Shown: piece after piece, positions 16,427 through 25,169 of the stretch
Numbering within the stretch: the first letter of the stretch is position 1
Layout: every line of letters starts with the position of its first letter
NCBI GenBank assembly: GCA_965249205.1
Contig: CBDFLL010000004.1
Location: forward strand, 186,001-250,000
Reading direction: 5' to 3'
DNA: 64,000 nucleotides
From: JAQBVV01 sp965249205
Lineage (GTDB): Bacteria; Acidobacteriota; Vicinamibacteria; Vicinamibacterales; UBA2999
Translations under genes and position numbers: made by a program
The notes under the pieces: model-generated
The model's database searches: none
What the model saw: the letters and a program-made list of their open reading frames with translations, nothing else
Told to the model about the DNA's origin: nothing

Positions 16427-18848
16427 TCAACGCCGGATCGAGACCGGCGTCACCGGCTGGGGCCGGCGCAGCCTGACGCGTCCAGCGCCGTGTCGTCGCG
16501 ACAATGCCGATGAGCGCCGCGGCGGCGGCGAGGTAGGGGAACAGCCAGGCGAGCCGATTGAAGCCCCGGTCGATCGGCGCGGCCAGCACGGCTTCGCTTC
16601 CGAAGTCCCGCACGAAGGATGCAATCACCGCGTCATGGTCCTGGCCCTCGGCGAGAAACCCCTGCAGCTTGGCGGTTTGCGTCGCACGCCCCTGACAACT
16701 GAACATGCCGCAGTCGTTCAGGGGCCGGCGGCATACACACGTACACAAAATTTCGCCTTCGAGCTGGCGCTCGAGCGCGCCCCGACTGGCGGTGGCAACA
16801 GTCTGTCCGCTCTGGGCGACGGCGGCTGCGGGCCACAACAGCAGGGACAGCAGCAGAATCGACGTCGTCACCGCGTTGGCGGGCACCCTCGCCATCGCAA
16901 ACGCGAATGCGGTTTCAGGCAGCAGGGCGATGCCGGTGCCGAGCGCCAGCACGCCAAATCCCAACCAGACCCAATTCACCAGAGGATTTACGACGATTTC
17001 CATGCTTGCACTCTGTTCTTCCAAGTCGAACGCGGCCAGCACAAGGTAGACGTCTTCGGCGAACGTTCTACGGATGGCCACTTCGGTTGTGGGCTCGTCT
17101 TCGTGTTTGCGGAAGAACCACCTGGCAGGATACATCTGTGCCAGTTCCTCACCCCCACGAAACACCGTGGTATGCGCCGTGATCATCTGCTTCTGGCCGT
17201 CGTCGGTCACTCTGACCGCATCGAGCCGTACGACGAAGTCGCCAACCTCCGCCTGCTGGCCCGGCCTGAGCAGGACCTGCTCGTCCTGCTTGAACCCCTC
17301 GCCGGCAAACCCAAGGAAGATCAGCACGATACCGATGTGCACGATGTAGCCACCGTAGCGGCGCTTGTTGCGGGAGGTCAGACCAATCAGCGCCGTGAAG
17401 ACATCGGTGCCGGTCGCGCGCTGCCGCACGCGCGCGCCGCGCCAGAATTCCTGTGAGATCGTGCCGACCACGAACGCGCACAGCGCAAAGCACAGGCCGG
17501 ACACCCAGACACGCATGCCCAGCGCGGCCAACGCGCCAGCCGTCACGACCGCCGCGCCGATAGGCAGCATGAACTGATCTCGTAAATTGACCACGGTCGA
17601 CTTGCGCCACGCGAGCAACGGCCCCACGCCAGTCAGCAGCAGCAGTGTCAGACCGATCGGCAACATCCACCGGTTGAAAAACGGTGGTCCCACCGTCAGC
17701 CGCTCGCCGGTCACCGCCTCGCTAAGCGTCGGGAACATCGTGGCGAACAGGACGAAAAACGCCGAAAACAGCAGGATCCAGTTGTTCGCCAGAAAAGCAG
17801 CCTCACGAGACACCCACGAGTCGAGCTCGTTGCGGGCGCGCAACAGCGGCAGCCGATACAACACGAACCCGAAACTGACCGTCAGAATGGCGACCATGAA
17901 GATCGTGAACATCCTGGCAAGCTCGGGGTCTTCACCGAACGCATGCACCGACTGCACGACGCCGGTGCGCGTCATGAACGTACCGAAAATCGTCAGGAAG
18001 AAGGTCAGGATCACCAGCGTGACGTTCCAGACTCGCAGCATGCCGCGCTTTTCCTGGACACGCACAGAATGGAGAAACGCCGTAGCCGTGAACCACGGGA
18101 GCAAACCTGCGTTCTCCACCGGGTCCCAACCCCAGTAACCTCCCCATCCGAGTTCTTCGTAAGCCCAGATCATGCCGAGGCCCAGGCCGATCGACAGGAA
18201 GAGCCACGAAATCATCGTCCAGCGCCGGACGGCGCGGACCCAGGAGTCGTCGAGATAGCCGGTGATGAGCGCGGCCATCCCGAAGGCGTACGGAATCGTC
18301 AGCCCGACGAAGCCGGTGTACATGGTGGGCGGATGGATCACCATGTAGAAGTTCTGCAGCAGCGGGTTCAGCCCGGCGCCGTCTGTCGGACTCTCCGTGA
18401 GATAGGTTTCGAAGGGATTGTTGTGGATCACCATCAGGAACAGAAAGAACATCTGCACGGCTGAGATGACCACCACGACATACGGGATCAACTCCCGGTG
18501 ACGTTCTCTGTTGACGTATACGGCAGCGCTGCCGAAGAGCGACAGCAGAAAGACCCAGAACATGATCGAGCCGTCAAGCCCGCCCCAGTAGGAGGTGATC
18601 TTGTAGAACAGCGGCTGAACGGAATCTGAATACCGCTGGACGTATTTGATGGAGTAGTCGCCGACGACGAAGGCGTACACGATGACCGAGGAGGCCACCG
18701 ACATGATGGCGGCGATCAGGTAGAAGGCCCCGATCCCGCTCTCAATCAGCCGCTGTGAACGTCGGCGTGCACCCGCGATCGAGGCGGCGATCGCGTAGGC
18801 GCACGTCACAAACGCGGCGAGCAGGAGATAGGACCCCAGGGACGACAT
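16389..18848 (-). CDS. ccmF: Cytochrome c haem lyase CcmF fused to CcmH
   Basis: An 819-residue fusion. Residues 1 to about 660 are CcmF with many helices and the WWD motif WGGYWGWDPVENAGLLPWF, plus conserved HPPTMYTGFVG and TFMTRTGVVQSVHAF. After a helix comes a second signal-like helix near 665-685 and a CcmH domain (about 700-780) with HDAVIASFVRDFGSEAVLAAP. The usual CcmH LRCxxC thioredox motif is replaced by ILCTCVCRRPLNDCGMFSC. CcmF and CcmH act together in ligating haem to apocytochrome, so a fixed fusion makes sense. A short C-terminal tail overlaps the next gene. Confidence 0.9.
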   Translation of the reverse strand: MSSLGSYLLLAAFVTCAYAIAASIAGARRRSQRLIESGIGAFYLIAAIMSVASSVIVYAFVVGDYSIKYVQRYSDSVQPLFYKITSYWGGLDGSIMFWVFLLSLFGSAAVYVNRERHRELIPYVVVVISAVQMFFLFLMVIHNNPFETYLTESPTDGAGLNPLLQNFYMVIHPPTMYTGFVGLTIPYAFGMAALITGYLDDSWVRAVRRWTMISWLFLSIGLGLGMIWAYEELGWGGYWGWDPVENAGLLPWFTATAFLHSVRVQEKRGMLRVWNVTLVILTFFLTIFGTFMTRTGVVQSVHAFGEDPELARMFTIFMVAILTVSFGFVLYRLPLLRARNELDSWVSREAAFLANNWILLFSAFFVLFATMFPTLSEAVTGERLTVGPPFFNRWMLPIGLTLLLLTGVGPLLAWRKSTVVNLRDQFMLPIGAAVVTAGALAALGMRVWVSGLCFALCAFVVGTISQEFWRGARVRQRATGTDVFTALIGLTSRNKRRYGGYIVHIGIVLIFLGFAGEGFKQDEQVLLRPGQQAEVGDFVVRLDAVRVTDDGQKQMITAHTTVFRGGEELAQMYPARWFFRKHEDEPTTEVAIRRTFAEDVYLVLAAFDLEEQSASMEIVVNPLVNWVWLGFGVLALGTGIALLPETAFAFAMARVPANAVTTSILLLSLLLWPAAAVAQSGQTVATASRGALERQLEGEILCTCVCRRPLNDCGMFSCQGRATQTAKLQGFLAEGQDHDAVIASFVRDFGSEAVLAAPIDRGFNRLAWLFPYLAAAAALIGIVATTRRWTRQAAPAPAGDAGLDPALSARLDDELRNLD

Positions 18849-18863
18849 GAATCTCGCCTGGGA

Positions 18864-19295
18864 CTAGAACGTCGATGTCGCCGGTATGTTCGCTGCTGGC
18901 CCGGCTCCGACGCCGCCCTCGGCTTCGTACTTCGACGGACACTTGGCTGTCATCTCCGTCGCATGGAAACCGTCCGGCGAGAGCGTGCCCTGCAGCACGA
19001 CCTCCGAGTCGTTCTTGAACGTGTCGGGCACGATGCCTGTATACGACGCCAACACCACCTGCCCGTTGTTGTGCATCTCGAAGCGGTAATCGAGCGTATC
19101 CCGCCTGCGAGCGACGTTCTTCGCATACCCGTGAATCTGGAGTGGCTTGCCGTACCACGCATCGGGCTGGACCATCACTTCGTCCACGTGCTTGTAATAC
19201 TGTGCACTCTCGCCGATCGTTGAGTACAGCAATCCGCCAAACGCCAGGGCGAGCACCAAGCTCGTCAGTCCGATTTTCGCGGCTTTGTGGCTCAT
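18864..19295 (-). CDS. ccmE: Haem chaperone CcmE, Cys-type
   Basis: A 143-residue periplasmic haem chaperone with one N-terminal anchor and an OB-fold (VQPDAWYGKPLQIHGYAKNV, YRFEMHNNGQVVLASYTGIVPDTF). The haem-binding site, usually HxxxY, reads CPSKYEAE, so it is the CxxxY class. That class is known from Desulfovibrio and archaea, in systems often lacking CcmH, while here a CcmH domain is present. It lies 15 bases upstream of ccmF-H. Confidence 0.88.
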   Translation of the reverse strand: MSHKAAKIGLTSLVLALAFGGLLYSTIGESAQYYKHVDEVMVQPDAWYGKPLQIHGYAKNVARRRDTLDYRFEMHNNGQVVLASYTGIVPDTFKNDSEVVLQGTLSPDGFHATEMTAKCPSKYEAEGGVGAGPAANIPATSTF

Positions 19296-19323
19296 AAATA
19301 GAGGCTTTCGGTAAAAGTTGCCC

Positions 19324-19902
19324 TCAGGATATCAGTAATCCCGCATTCCTGCACAACTTATAGACCAACGCGACGGGCAGGCCCACGACGTTCGAATAGG
19401 AGCCCTCAATCCTGGTGACAAAACGCGATGCAAGACCCTGGATCGCGTAGCCCCCCGCCTTGTCAGCGGGTTCGCCGCTGGCGACGTACCAAGCGACCTC
19501 CGTCTCAGACAGGCGGGCGAACTCTACGTCGGTGCGCGCGACGTGGGTCTGCGCTTGGCCCGCCTCCTCGGTCGGGCCGACCAGGCACACAGCTGTCAAC
19601 ACCGTATGGGTCCGATCGGACAGCAGTCCGAGCATGCGCCGGGCATCGGCCCCGTCCACCGGTTTTCCGAGCACCATCGCACCGACCAGGACAATGGTGT
19701 CGGCGCCGAGGATGGGCCGCCCAGGTGCCTTGAGAGCCGTCGTTTCGACCTTCCGCCGTGCGACCCGGCACACGTATTCCTCCGGCTCCTCCTCAGGCGC
19801 GATCGCCTCATCAATATCCGCCGACATGACATCAAATTCGACGCCCGCGGCCCGAAGCAGTTCGGCTCGCCTCGGCGATGCCGAGGCCAGGACCAGTCGC
19901 AC
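19324..19902 (-). CDS. maf: Maf-family nucleotide pyrophosphatase
   Basis: A 192-residue Maf protein that hydrolyses non-canonical or modified nucleoside triphosphates. The N-terminal ASASPRRAELLRAAG and the catalytic Asp motif GADTIVLVGAMVLGKP are clear, as are DKAGGYAIQG and VVGLPVALV. The GTG start is the first in frame that gives RLVLASASPRR. It is the first gene of the ccm operon (28 bases before ccmE) and is divergent from the DUF721 gene with only 23 bases between starts. Confidence 0.92.
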   Translation of the reverse strand: MRLVLASASPRRAELLRAAGVEFDVMSADIDEAIAPEEEPEEYVCRVARRKVETTALKAPGRPILGADTIVLVGAMVLGKPVDGADARRMLGLLSDRTHTVLTAVCLVGPTEEAGQAQTHVARTDVEFARLSETEVAWYVASGEPADKAGGYAIQGLASRFVTRIEGSYSNVVGLPVALVYKLCRNAGLLIS

Positions 19903-19925
19903 GTGTCAATGCTATCCTCGCTCGC

Positions 19926-20204
19926 GTGATTCCGGTCGACCAGATCATGCCGAAGGCGCTCGCTGTCGTCCTGCGCGAGGCACCGCTGACGCGGGACAAG
20001 ATCGCGTTCGCGTGGCGCACCGCCGTCGGCCCTGCCGTTGGGCGGGTGACCACGATCGAGCTGAAGGGCCAGATCCTCCACGTGCAGGCGAAGGACGCGG
20101 CGTGGCGGAGGGAGATCGAGCGGTCGGCGGGGGTCATTTGCACCAAGCTGAAGGCGTTGCTCGGTGATGATGTTGTGCGCGGCCTCGACGTCACGGTCGC
20201 ATGA
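19926..20204 (+). CDS. DUF721 (DciA-like) protein
   Basis: A 92-residue DUF721 protein. The conserved core is FAWRTAVGPAVGRVTTIELKGQILHVQAKDAAWRREI in pieces such as AWRTAVG and DAAWRRE. The family includes DciA, the replicative helicase loader or operator of many bacteria, and this could be that, although the protein is short. The GTG at 19926 is preferred over a longer frame that would overlap maf; an ATG at 19947 is also possible. Confidence 0.72.
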   Translation: MIPVDQIMPKALAVVLREAPLTRDKIAFAWRTAVGPAVGRVTTIELKGQILHVQAKDAAWRREIERSAGVICTKLKALLGDDVVRGLDVTVA

Positions 20205-20239
20205 ACGTGCCATTGCACACGTACAAGAGGGGGTCAGAC

Positions 20240-20827
20240 ATGAGATTGCAGCCATCGGCTCGCGTCATCGCGGTCGGCTTCGGTGTCCTGGCGGTCGCCT
20301 GTGGAGGCGCGACGCCACCAGCGCAGGAGGCGGAGCCATCCGAAGCTGCTTCGGCACAGGCGCCGGGCGGCGCGACGACCACAGGCGACCTCATCAAGGA
20401 CTGGGAGCGCCAGAAGGAAACGCTGATGGCCATCGCCGACGCGATGCCAGAGGACAGGTTCGGCTACAAGTCGACGCCGGCCCAGCGCAGCTACGGTGAG
20501 CAGGTCATGCACATCGCCGGCGTCAACGTGCAGATTCTGGAGTTAGTCGGCGGCTCTGCAGCCGCGCCGTCGTTCACCGCCGAGAGCGCGACCACGAAGG
20601 CGGAGATCCTTGAGGCACTGGCGGACTCCTACGATTACGGCATAGCCCTCCTCAACGAGCAGACCGGCGCCTCGATCAACGAGACCATCGAGGCGGCGTT
20701 TCTCGGGCCGTCGACGCGCGCGCGTGTGTTCTGGTTTCTCCTGGGGCACTCTATGGATATCTACGGTCAGATGGCTGTGTATCTGCGGCTGAACGACATC
20801 GTCCCGCCGGCCAGTCGAGGCGTGTAG
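20240..20827 (+). CDS. DinB-like lipoprotein
   Basis: A 195-residue exported lipoprotein with a DinB four-helix domain. The start at 20240 has a GAGGGGG ribosome site and gives a signal ending VLAVACGG, a lipobox. The mature N-terminus is Ala/Glu/Pro-rich. The domain begins DLIKDWERQKETLMAIADAMP and keeps the first metal His (QVMHIAGVNVQ) and a later His in FLLGHSMDIYGQM. Such periplasmic DinB proteins are frequent in Acidobacteriota; no reaction is known. Confidence 0.75.
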   Translation: MRLQPSARVIAVGFGVLAVACGGATPPAQEAEPSEAASAQAPGGATTTGDLIKDWERQKETLMAIADAMPEDRFGYKSTPAQRSYGEQVMHIAGVNVQILELVGGSAAAPSFTAESATTKAEILEALADSYDYGIALLNEQTGASINETIEAAFLGPSTRARVFWFLLGHSMDIYGQMAVYLRLNDIVPPASRGV

Positions 20828-21170
20828 CACCGACCCCGGTGAGTTCTGCGAGTGCGGGCCTCATCGCGAGTCACTCGATCGGGCCACCGAGCGCGTTGGG
20901 CCGTGGCGGCCCTACCGCCTCAGCGCGCTCAGGACCCGTCCTGGGGGTGGTGGCGATCCGGGATTCGGCAAGGAGTTCGTCCTATCGCCGATCTGGCCCC
21001 CGGACATCAGCCTCGGACATCAGCCCTGATTCGTGAGGCAGAAACTGCAGCGATTCGTGTCAGCCAGGGCGGCAACGTCTGCTGACCGGCCGATGGAGGG
21101 GCGAAAGTCTCTAAGGCTGTAAGTTATTGACCTGTATAGATGAGGCTGACGATACTGCACGCATTTTCGC
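20828..21170. other. Gene-free stretch upstream of recA
   Basis: No credible gene. It begins with a small hairpin (CACCGACCCCGGTG) just after the DinB stop and holds a short direct repeat of CGGACATCAGCC near 21001-21024. The far end leads into the recA promoter. Confidence 0.5.
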
Positions 21171-21199
21171 TTGACTTTCGTGTGGCGCGATTCTAGTAT
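21171..21199 (+). promoter_or_regulatory. Sigma-70-type promoter of recA
   Basis: TTGACT and TAGTAT are separated by 17 bases, about 93 bases before the recA start. I see no palindrome that I can identify as a LexA box. Confidence 0.55.
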
Positions 21200-21291
21200 C
21201 GACACCGGTCGTGACCTCCCCTGTCATACCCATGGATCATTCTGACGGTGAACGCAGGGGCCCGCTTTCGCCCGCCCGTTAAGGAGACCGT

Positions 21292-22320
21292 ATGCCTGTT
21301 GATGAACTGAAGGAACGTAACAAGGCGCTCGACATCGCGCTCGGCCAGATTGAAAAGCAATTCGGCAGGGGGTCCATCATGCGCCTCGGGCAGAGCGGTG
21401 CGATCGCGACCGTCGACTCAATTCCGACCGGCTCGATCAGCATCGACTATGCCTTGGGCATTGGCGGCGTGCCCCGCGGCCGCGTCGTTGAGATCTACGG
21501 GCCTGAGTCATCAGGCAAGACGACGCTGGCGCTCCAGGTCATTGCCCAGGCCCACAAAGCCGGCGGCATGGCGGCCTTTGTCGACGCGGAACATGCGCTC
21601 GACGCGGCCTACGCTCGGAAGCTGGGTGTCGATCTGGACAATCTGCTCGTGTCGCAGCCTGACAACGGCGAGCAGGCGCTCGAAATCGTCGAAGTCCTGA
21701 TCCGCTCCGGAGGCCTCGATGTGGTGGTCGTCGATTCGGTTGCGGCACTGGTGCCGAAGGCTGAAATTGAGGGCGAGATGGGTGACGCGCAGATGGGACT
21801 CCAGGCACGGCTGATGTCACAGGCATTGCGAAAGCTGACCGGCGTGGTGTCCAAGTCCAAGACCACGCTGATTTTCATCAACCAGCTCCGCGAGAAGATT
21901 GGCGTCATGTTCGGCAGCCCGGAGACCACGACCGGGGGCCGCGCACTGAAGTTCTACTCGTCGGTCCGCATCGACATCCGCCGAATCGCCAGCATTAAGG
22001 ATGGCGACCAGATCATCGGCGGGCGCACGCGCGTGAAAATCGTGAAGAACAAGATGGCCCCTCCTTTCCGCGAGGCGGAGTTCGACATCATGTACGGCGA
22101 GGGTATCTCCCGGGAGGGTGACCTGCTGGATCTGGCCGTCGACAGACGCATCATCGAGAAGAGTGGTTCCTGGTTTTCGTACGCCGGTGATCGGCTAGGG
22201 CAAGGGCGCGAGAATGCGAAGCAGTTCCTCAGGGAGAATCCGGACATACGGCAAACCGTCGAGGACCGCGTGCGAAGGGAATTGGGCCTTGTGCGCGAGC
22301 CGGAACCCGCCGCGGTGTGA
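21292..22320 (+). CDS. recA: Recombinase RecA
   Basis: A 342-residue RecA for homologous recombination and SOS induction. Walker A is GPESSGKTTLALQ (residues 68-80), Walker B DVVVVDSVAALVP; VDAEHALD and loop 2 (GVMFGSPETTTGGRALKFY) are canonical. The ATG follows a TTAAGGAGACCGT ribosome site by an ideal distance. Length is normal, with no intein. Transcribed alone from the promoter at 21171. Confidence 0.98.
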   Translation: MPVDELKERNKALDIALGQIEKQFGRGSIMRLGQSGAIATVDSIPTGSISIDYALGIGGVPRGRVVEIYGPESSGKTTLALQVIAQAHKAGGMAAFVDAEHALDAAYARKLGVDLDNLLVSQPDNGEQALEIVEVLIRSGGLDVVVVDSVAALVPKAEIEGEMGDAQMGLQARLMSQALRKLTGVVSKSKTTLIFINQLREKIGVMFGSPETTTGGRALKFYSSVRIDIRRIASIKDGDQIIGGRTRVKIVKNKMAPPFREAEFDIMYGEGISREGDLLDLAVDRRIIEKSGSWFSYAGDRLGQGRENAKQFLRENPDIRQTVEDRVRRELGLVREPEPAAV

Positions 22321-22330
22321 CGCGCCTAGC

Positions 22331-22360
22331 TAGTGGTCTGGTTGCGAAACCAGACCACTA
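22331..22360. repeat. Perfect 13-bp hairpin with GCGA loop
   Basis: TAGTGGTCTGGTT, then GCGA, then its exact complement, with CTAG at both edges. It lies 10 bases after recA and has no T tract, so it may be a stem-loop that stops or protects the transcript or a minimal remnant of a CTAG-ended element. Confidence 0.65.
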
Positions 22361-22518
22361 GGAGCCGACTCCCCAAGGTGGCCATATCGGGTATGCCCCT
22401 CTACAATGATCGAGGCGCGGCGCCGGACGCAGCGTAGCGTTGCGGCATCCTGATCGCTGGAGCGACCTCTGCGCGGATGCGCTGTGCCAGATGCTCCCTC
22501 GGTTGACCTGGAGGCACC

Positions 22519-22770
22519 ATGAGAACGTTCTATGAGGAATTCCGCATCTACTATCTCCCGTGGCTAGTCGCCGCCTCTGCCATCGCCATCATCCTGTGGC
22601 AGCAGCACACGACGATCCAGCTCATCGAGCGGATCAACGGCGGCTACCTCGATCGGCTGGCGACGGTCTCGGAATCGCTTGAGCGGGTGAATGTAACGCT
22701 GCAGACGGAAGGCTACACGCTCCCCCCTTTAGCAGCGGCTCGCGAGGCCGGCGCGCGAGCCTCCCGGTAG
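22519..22770 (+). CDS. Small membrane-anchored protein, unknown
   Basis: An 83-residue protein with one membrane helix (residues 13-28: LPWLVAASAIAIILWQ) and a mostly helical, charged remainder that ends AAREAGARASR. A weak GGAGG ribosome site (TGGAGGCACC) precedes the ATG. It overlaps in another frame with a peptidase-like reading frame that continues to 23090, so the two may be a frame-shifted single gene. I do not recognise it. Confidence 0.5.
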   Translation: MRTFYEEFRIYYLPWLVAASAIAIILWQQHTTIQLIERINGGYLDRLATVSESLERVNVTLQTEGYTLPPLAAAREAGARASR

Positions 22771-22856
22771 GGGGTGCACTCGTCGAAGGCCTTCGCGAGC
22801 CAGTACAACTCGGGGGACAAGCGACGTGGCTGTATGACCTGGCACGGATCTGGGCC

Positions 22857-23090
22857 GTGCGAAGTGGCGAACAGGTCGTGCTCGTGAGTGCCAACGACCA
22901 TGTCCACACATGGAATTCGGCGCACTACGCTAATCGAGCCGTCGATATTCAAGGCACGGGGCTCGACGGACTGGCCGCGTGGTACCGCGGATTGGGGCTA
23001 CTTGTCTATTGGCAGGTGCCAGGCCACTGGCAGCATGTTCACGTAGAAGTTGACGAAGAATACCTGAATACGCCGACTCTCGGTGGCTGA
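22857..23090 (+). pseudogene. M15-type peptidase domain fragment, probably frameshifted
   Basis: A reading frame open from about 22710 without a start codon before the GTG at 22857. It encodes SANDHVHTWNSAHYANRAVDI and later HWQHVHVEVDEE. The spacing of H-x6-D and HxH matches the zinc site of VanY/M15-like D,D-carboxypeptidases. The coding stretch before the GTG (ALVEGLREPVQLGGQATWLYD) also looks like real protein, which suggests the true 5' end has been lost or lies in the frame of the upstream small gene. Confidence 0.45.
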
Positions 23091-23133
23091 AAACACACAC
23101 GCCTGGCCCGCGCAGTGGCCGCTTAGCAACGAA

Positions 23134-23186
23134 TGGTGCCGAAGGACGGAATTGAACCGCCGACGCCGTGATTTTCAGCCACGTGC
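23134..23186 (-). repeat. 3' fragment of tRNA-Phe, putative left attachment site
   Basis: A 53-base segment that matches bases 29459-29511 at 50 of 53 positions, that is the CCA end, acceptor strand, T-arm, variable loop and anticodon arm of tRNA-Phe(GAA). The match stops just 5' of the anticodon stem. It has the same orientation as the intact gene. This is the pattern left by integration into the 3' half of a tRNA gene. Confidence 0.8.
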
Positions 23187-23312
23187 CGCATATTCGTACC
23201 GATGACTTTCGGTGTATTTCGGTAGCAGCCCCGTTCGGTGTTTGCACCTAAATGACAGCCGATGTAGCCGGATGACGGCTTTCGTTGCAAACGGTTGCAA
23301 TCCCTCTAGCCA

Positions 23313-24785
23313 TTAGTTCACATGCTCTCCGCTGGCAGTCTCGGGTGCCGACTCCGGCAGACCTTCATCACCACCGCGCTCGGCCTTGGCGTGATACAAA
23401 ATCCGCGCGCCGGACTCCAACGTTGCTTTCGTGACAGTCCCGAAGTGTCTCGCTAACGTCGCCTCCATGGCGGCTGGGGAGTACTCGAAGTCCTGGGCGT
23501 CCCGGTGACGTAGCAGGTGCTGCACCATCGGATCGTCGCGGCCGACGAACTCGATGACCAGTTCTGCCCCGAACCCAGCAAGCCACTCGATCAATTCGTC
23601 CAGCGGAATATTACGCCCGATGACCAGATGGTGCATGAGGGCGAGACACAGGATGAGCTCGGGTACCCCACGGTCGGTGAGCGAACGCCGCTCTCGACCA
23701 CGCCAGCCGAGCCCAGATGAGGGGTTCGCGAAATCCGAGACCAGCGGCAAGATGTTTGTGCAGCCCTCTTCTTTGATGGCCTGATACAACCGGTCGATCA
23801 CCACATGGTCGGCGTCGATCGCCAGCACGTAGTCCGCATGCTGGCTGGCTAGTCGCGAGTAGACACCGGTGTTGCACCCAAGATCCCAGACCGTATGCCA
23901 TCGCCGAGCCGTCAGCACCCGTTGCACAAAAGTGGTTTTGCGCCGGAGATCGTCCGATTCGTACGTGTGGGTATCCTGATAGTCGGACCACGTCGACCGC
24001 GTGGGTTTCCAGCGCAGCCGTTCGACGAGCCGATGCAGACCGGCCACGTTGTGCTTGATGAGCTGAACGCCGAAGCCGGCGCTGCGGAGATCCGCCTTGA
24101 TATTGCGAACAGAGCCTTCGTATCGGGCTTGCGCCTTCGCCTGCAGGTAGACATGCGTCAGGACGCCGGGCCGGAGGTAGTCCCGCGCGGAAAGCAGCGA
24201 CCGGATCTGTTCGGCCTCGATGCCTTCGAGACTCCCGCGCAACCAGGCATGGAACGGCACGTTCTTGTAGGCCTGGAGAAAGAGAGGATAGAGAAACAGC
24301 TCGCAGAACTGACGATAGCCAGCCCACGGATCACCGGCGTGATACGCGGTGAACGAGCCGATGTCGATGAACGTCGGGCGTGGGCCCACCCACTGGACGT
24401 TGAAGGGGGTGGCGTCCTTCAGCGTCATGCCCTCCTCCAGCGCCGCAATCGTCACGTCGAGTTGCAGGAGCGCTGCGTCTCTGAGCATGCTGAAGGGCCA
24501 CTCGTAGGGGTAGGAGACCATCGGGACCGTTTCGTGTTTCAAGACGGCGACCCACTTGGTATCCAGGGCCGGCAAACCCGCTCGGTCGCCGACCTGCTCG
24601 GTCGGGATCACATGACGCTCCGCCGTCAGGCGCTTGAAGAAATCGGTCGCGGCGAGTTGTTCCCAGTCCGCGAGCGCGCGCCGGCTCAGACAGCGCAGGA
24701 CCGCGCCGTTGTGACGGAAGACCTTCGTATCGGGATCGCGAAAGGACCCAGCTTCGAATTGGGGCGATTCAGTCGAGACCCGCAT
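23313..24785 (-). CDS. SAM-dependent methyltransferase with kinase-like N-terminal region (NoeA-like)
   Basis: A 490-residue protein. The N-terminal half contains DATPFNVQWVGPRPTFIDIGSFT, which resembles the catalytic and metal loops of LPS-kinase-like folds, and the C-terminal half is a class I methyltransferase with VWDLGCNTGVYSRLAS (SAM motif I) at about residue 290. Proteins of this build are often found with polysaccharide or sulfatase genes and are sometimes called NoeA-like. It likely modifies a surface glycan. It lies inside the tRNA-Phe-flanked island and is followed upstream by the small YIDPSGG protein gene on the same strand. Confidence 0.7.
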   Translation of the reverse strand: MRVSTESPQFEAGSFRDPDTKVFRHNGAVLRCLSRRALADWEQLAATDFFKRLTAERHVIPTEQVGDRAGLPALDTKWVAVLKHETVPMVSYPYEWPFSMLRDAALLQLDVTIAALEEGMTLKDATPFNVQWVGPRPTFIDIGSFTAYHAGDPWAGYRQFCELFLYPLFLQAYKNVPFHAWLRGSLEGIEAEQIRSLLSARDYLRPGVLTHVYLQAKAQARYEGSVRNIKADLRSAGFGVQLIKHNVAGLHRLVERLRWKPTRSTWSDYQDTHTYESDDLRRKTTFVQRVLTARRWHTVWDLGCNTGVYSRLASQHADYVLAIDADHVVIDRLYQAIKEEGCTNILPLVSDFANPSSGLGWRGRERRSLTDRGVPELILCLALMHHLVIGRNIPLDELIEWLAGFGAELVIEFVGRDDPMVQHLLRHRDAQDFEYSPAAMEATLARHFGTVTKATLESGARILYHAKAERGGDEGLPESAPETASGEHVN

Positions 24786-24796
24786 GAGCCCCCGAC

Positions 24797-25009
24797 TTAG
24801 CGGTTGTCGCTCTGGAGGCCCTTTCGACGAAACAAGGAGGTCACCCGATGCCAGTACAGCCTCCCCACCACCCCGATGGCCGCGAAGCCACCGAGCAGTA
24901 TCTGGAGCAGCATGCTGCCGCCGCTAGGGTCAATGTACGCATCTACCGGGGCTTCGAGGAGAAGCCACGCCATCAACACGAGAAGAGGCAGCAACAGGCG
25001 TTTCTTCAT
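24797..25009 (-). CDS. Small YIDPSGG membrane protein
   Basis: A 70-residue protein with a signal-like helix (MKKRLLLPLLVLMAWLLLEA), the motif AYIDPSGGSMLLQILLGG and a second helix, then a basic tail. Small proteins with AYIDPGSGS motifs regularly accompany NoeA-like methyltransferases and sulfatase-fold membrane proteins, both present in this island. It lies 11 bases upstream of the methyltransferase, so they form an operon. Confidence 0.7.
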   Translation of the reverse strand: MKKRLLLPLLVLMAWLLLEAPVDAYIDPSGGSMLLQILLGGFAAIGVVGRLYWHRVTSLFRRKGLQSDNR

Positions 25010-25169
25010 TACCGTAGTCCAATTCGTAGGCGACCGAGGCCTAGGCTAGCAGAATCGCCGCGGTTCGTCACCCCCGGGCGTCACGTTTTCGGCGTGCTCG
25101 CTCGCCCTGACCGGAGTGCAGAGGCACCCGCGACGAAGCCCCGTCGCGGCGCTACCGCGGTGCGCCGGG

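Noticed and set aside
19878..20204. Longer start for the DUF721 protein at 19878
   Set aside because: It would overlap the divergent maf coding region by 25 bases and adds residues not typical of the family.
21100..21291. LexA operator in front of recA
   Set aside because: I could not find a convincing palindrome of a known LexA type; only the promoter hexamers are clear.
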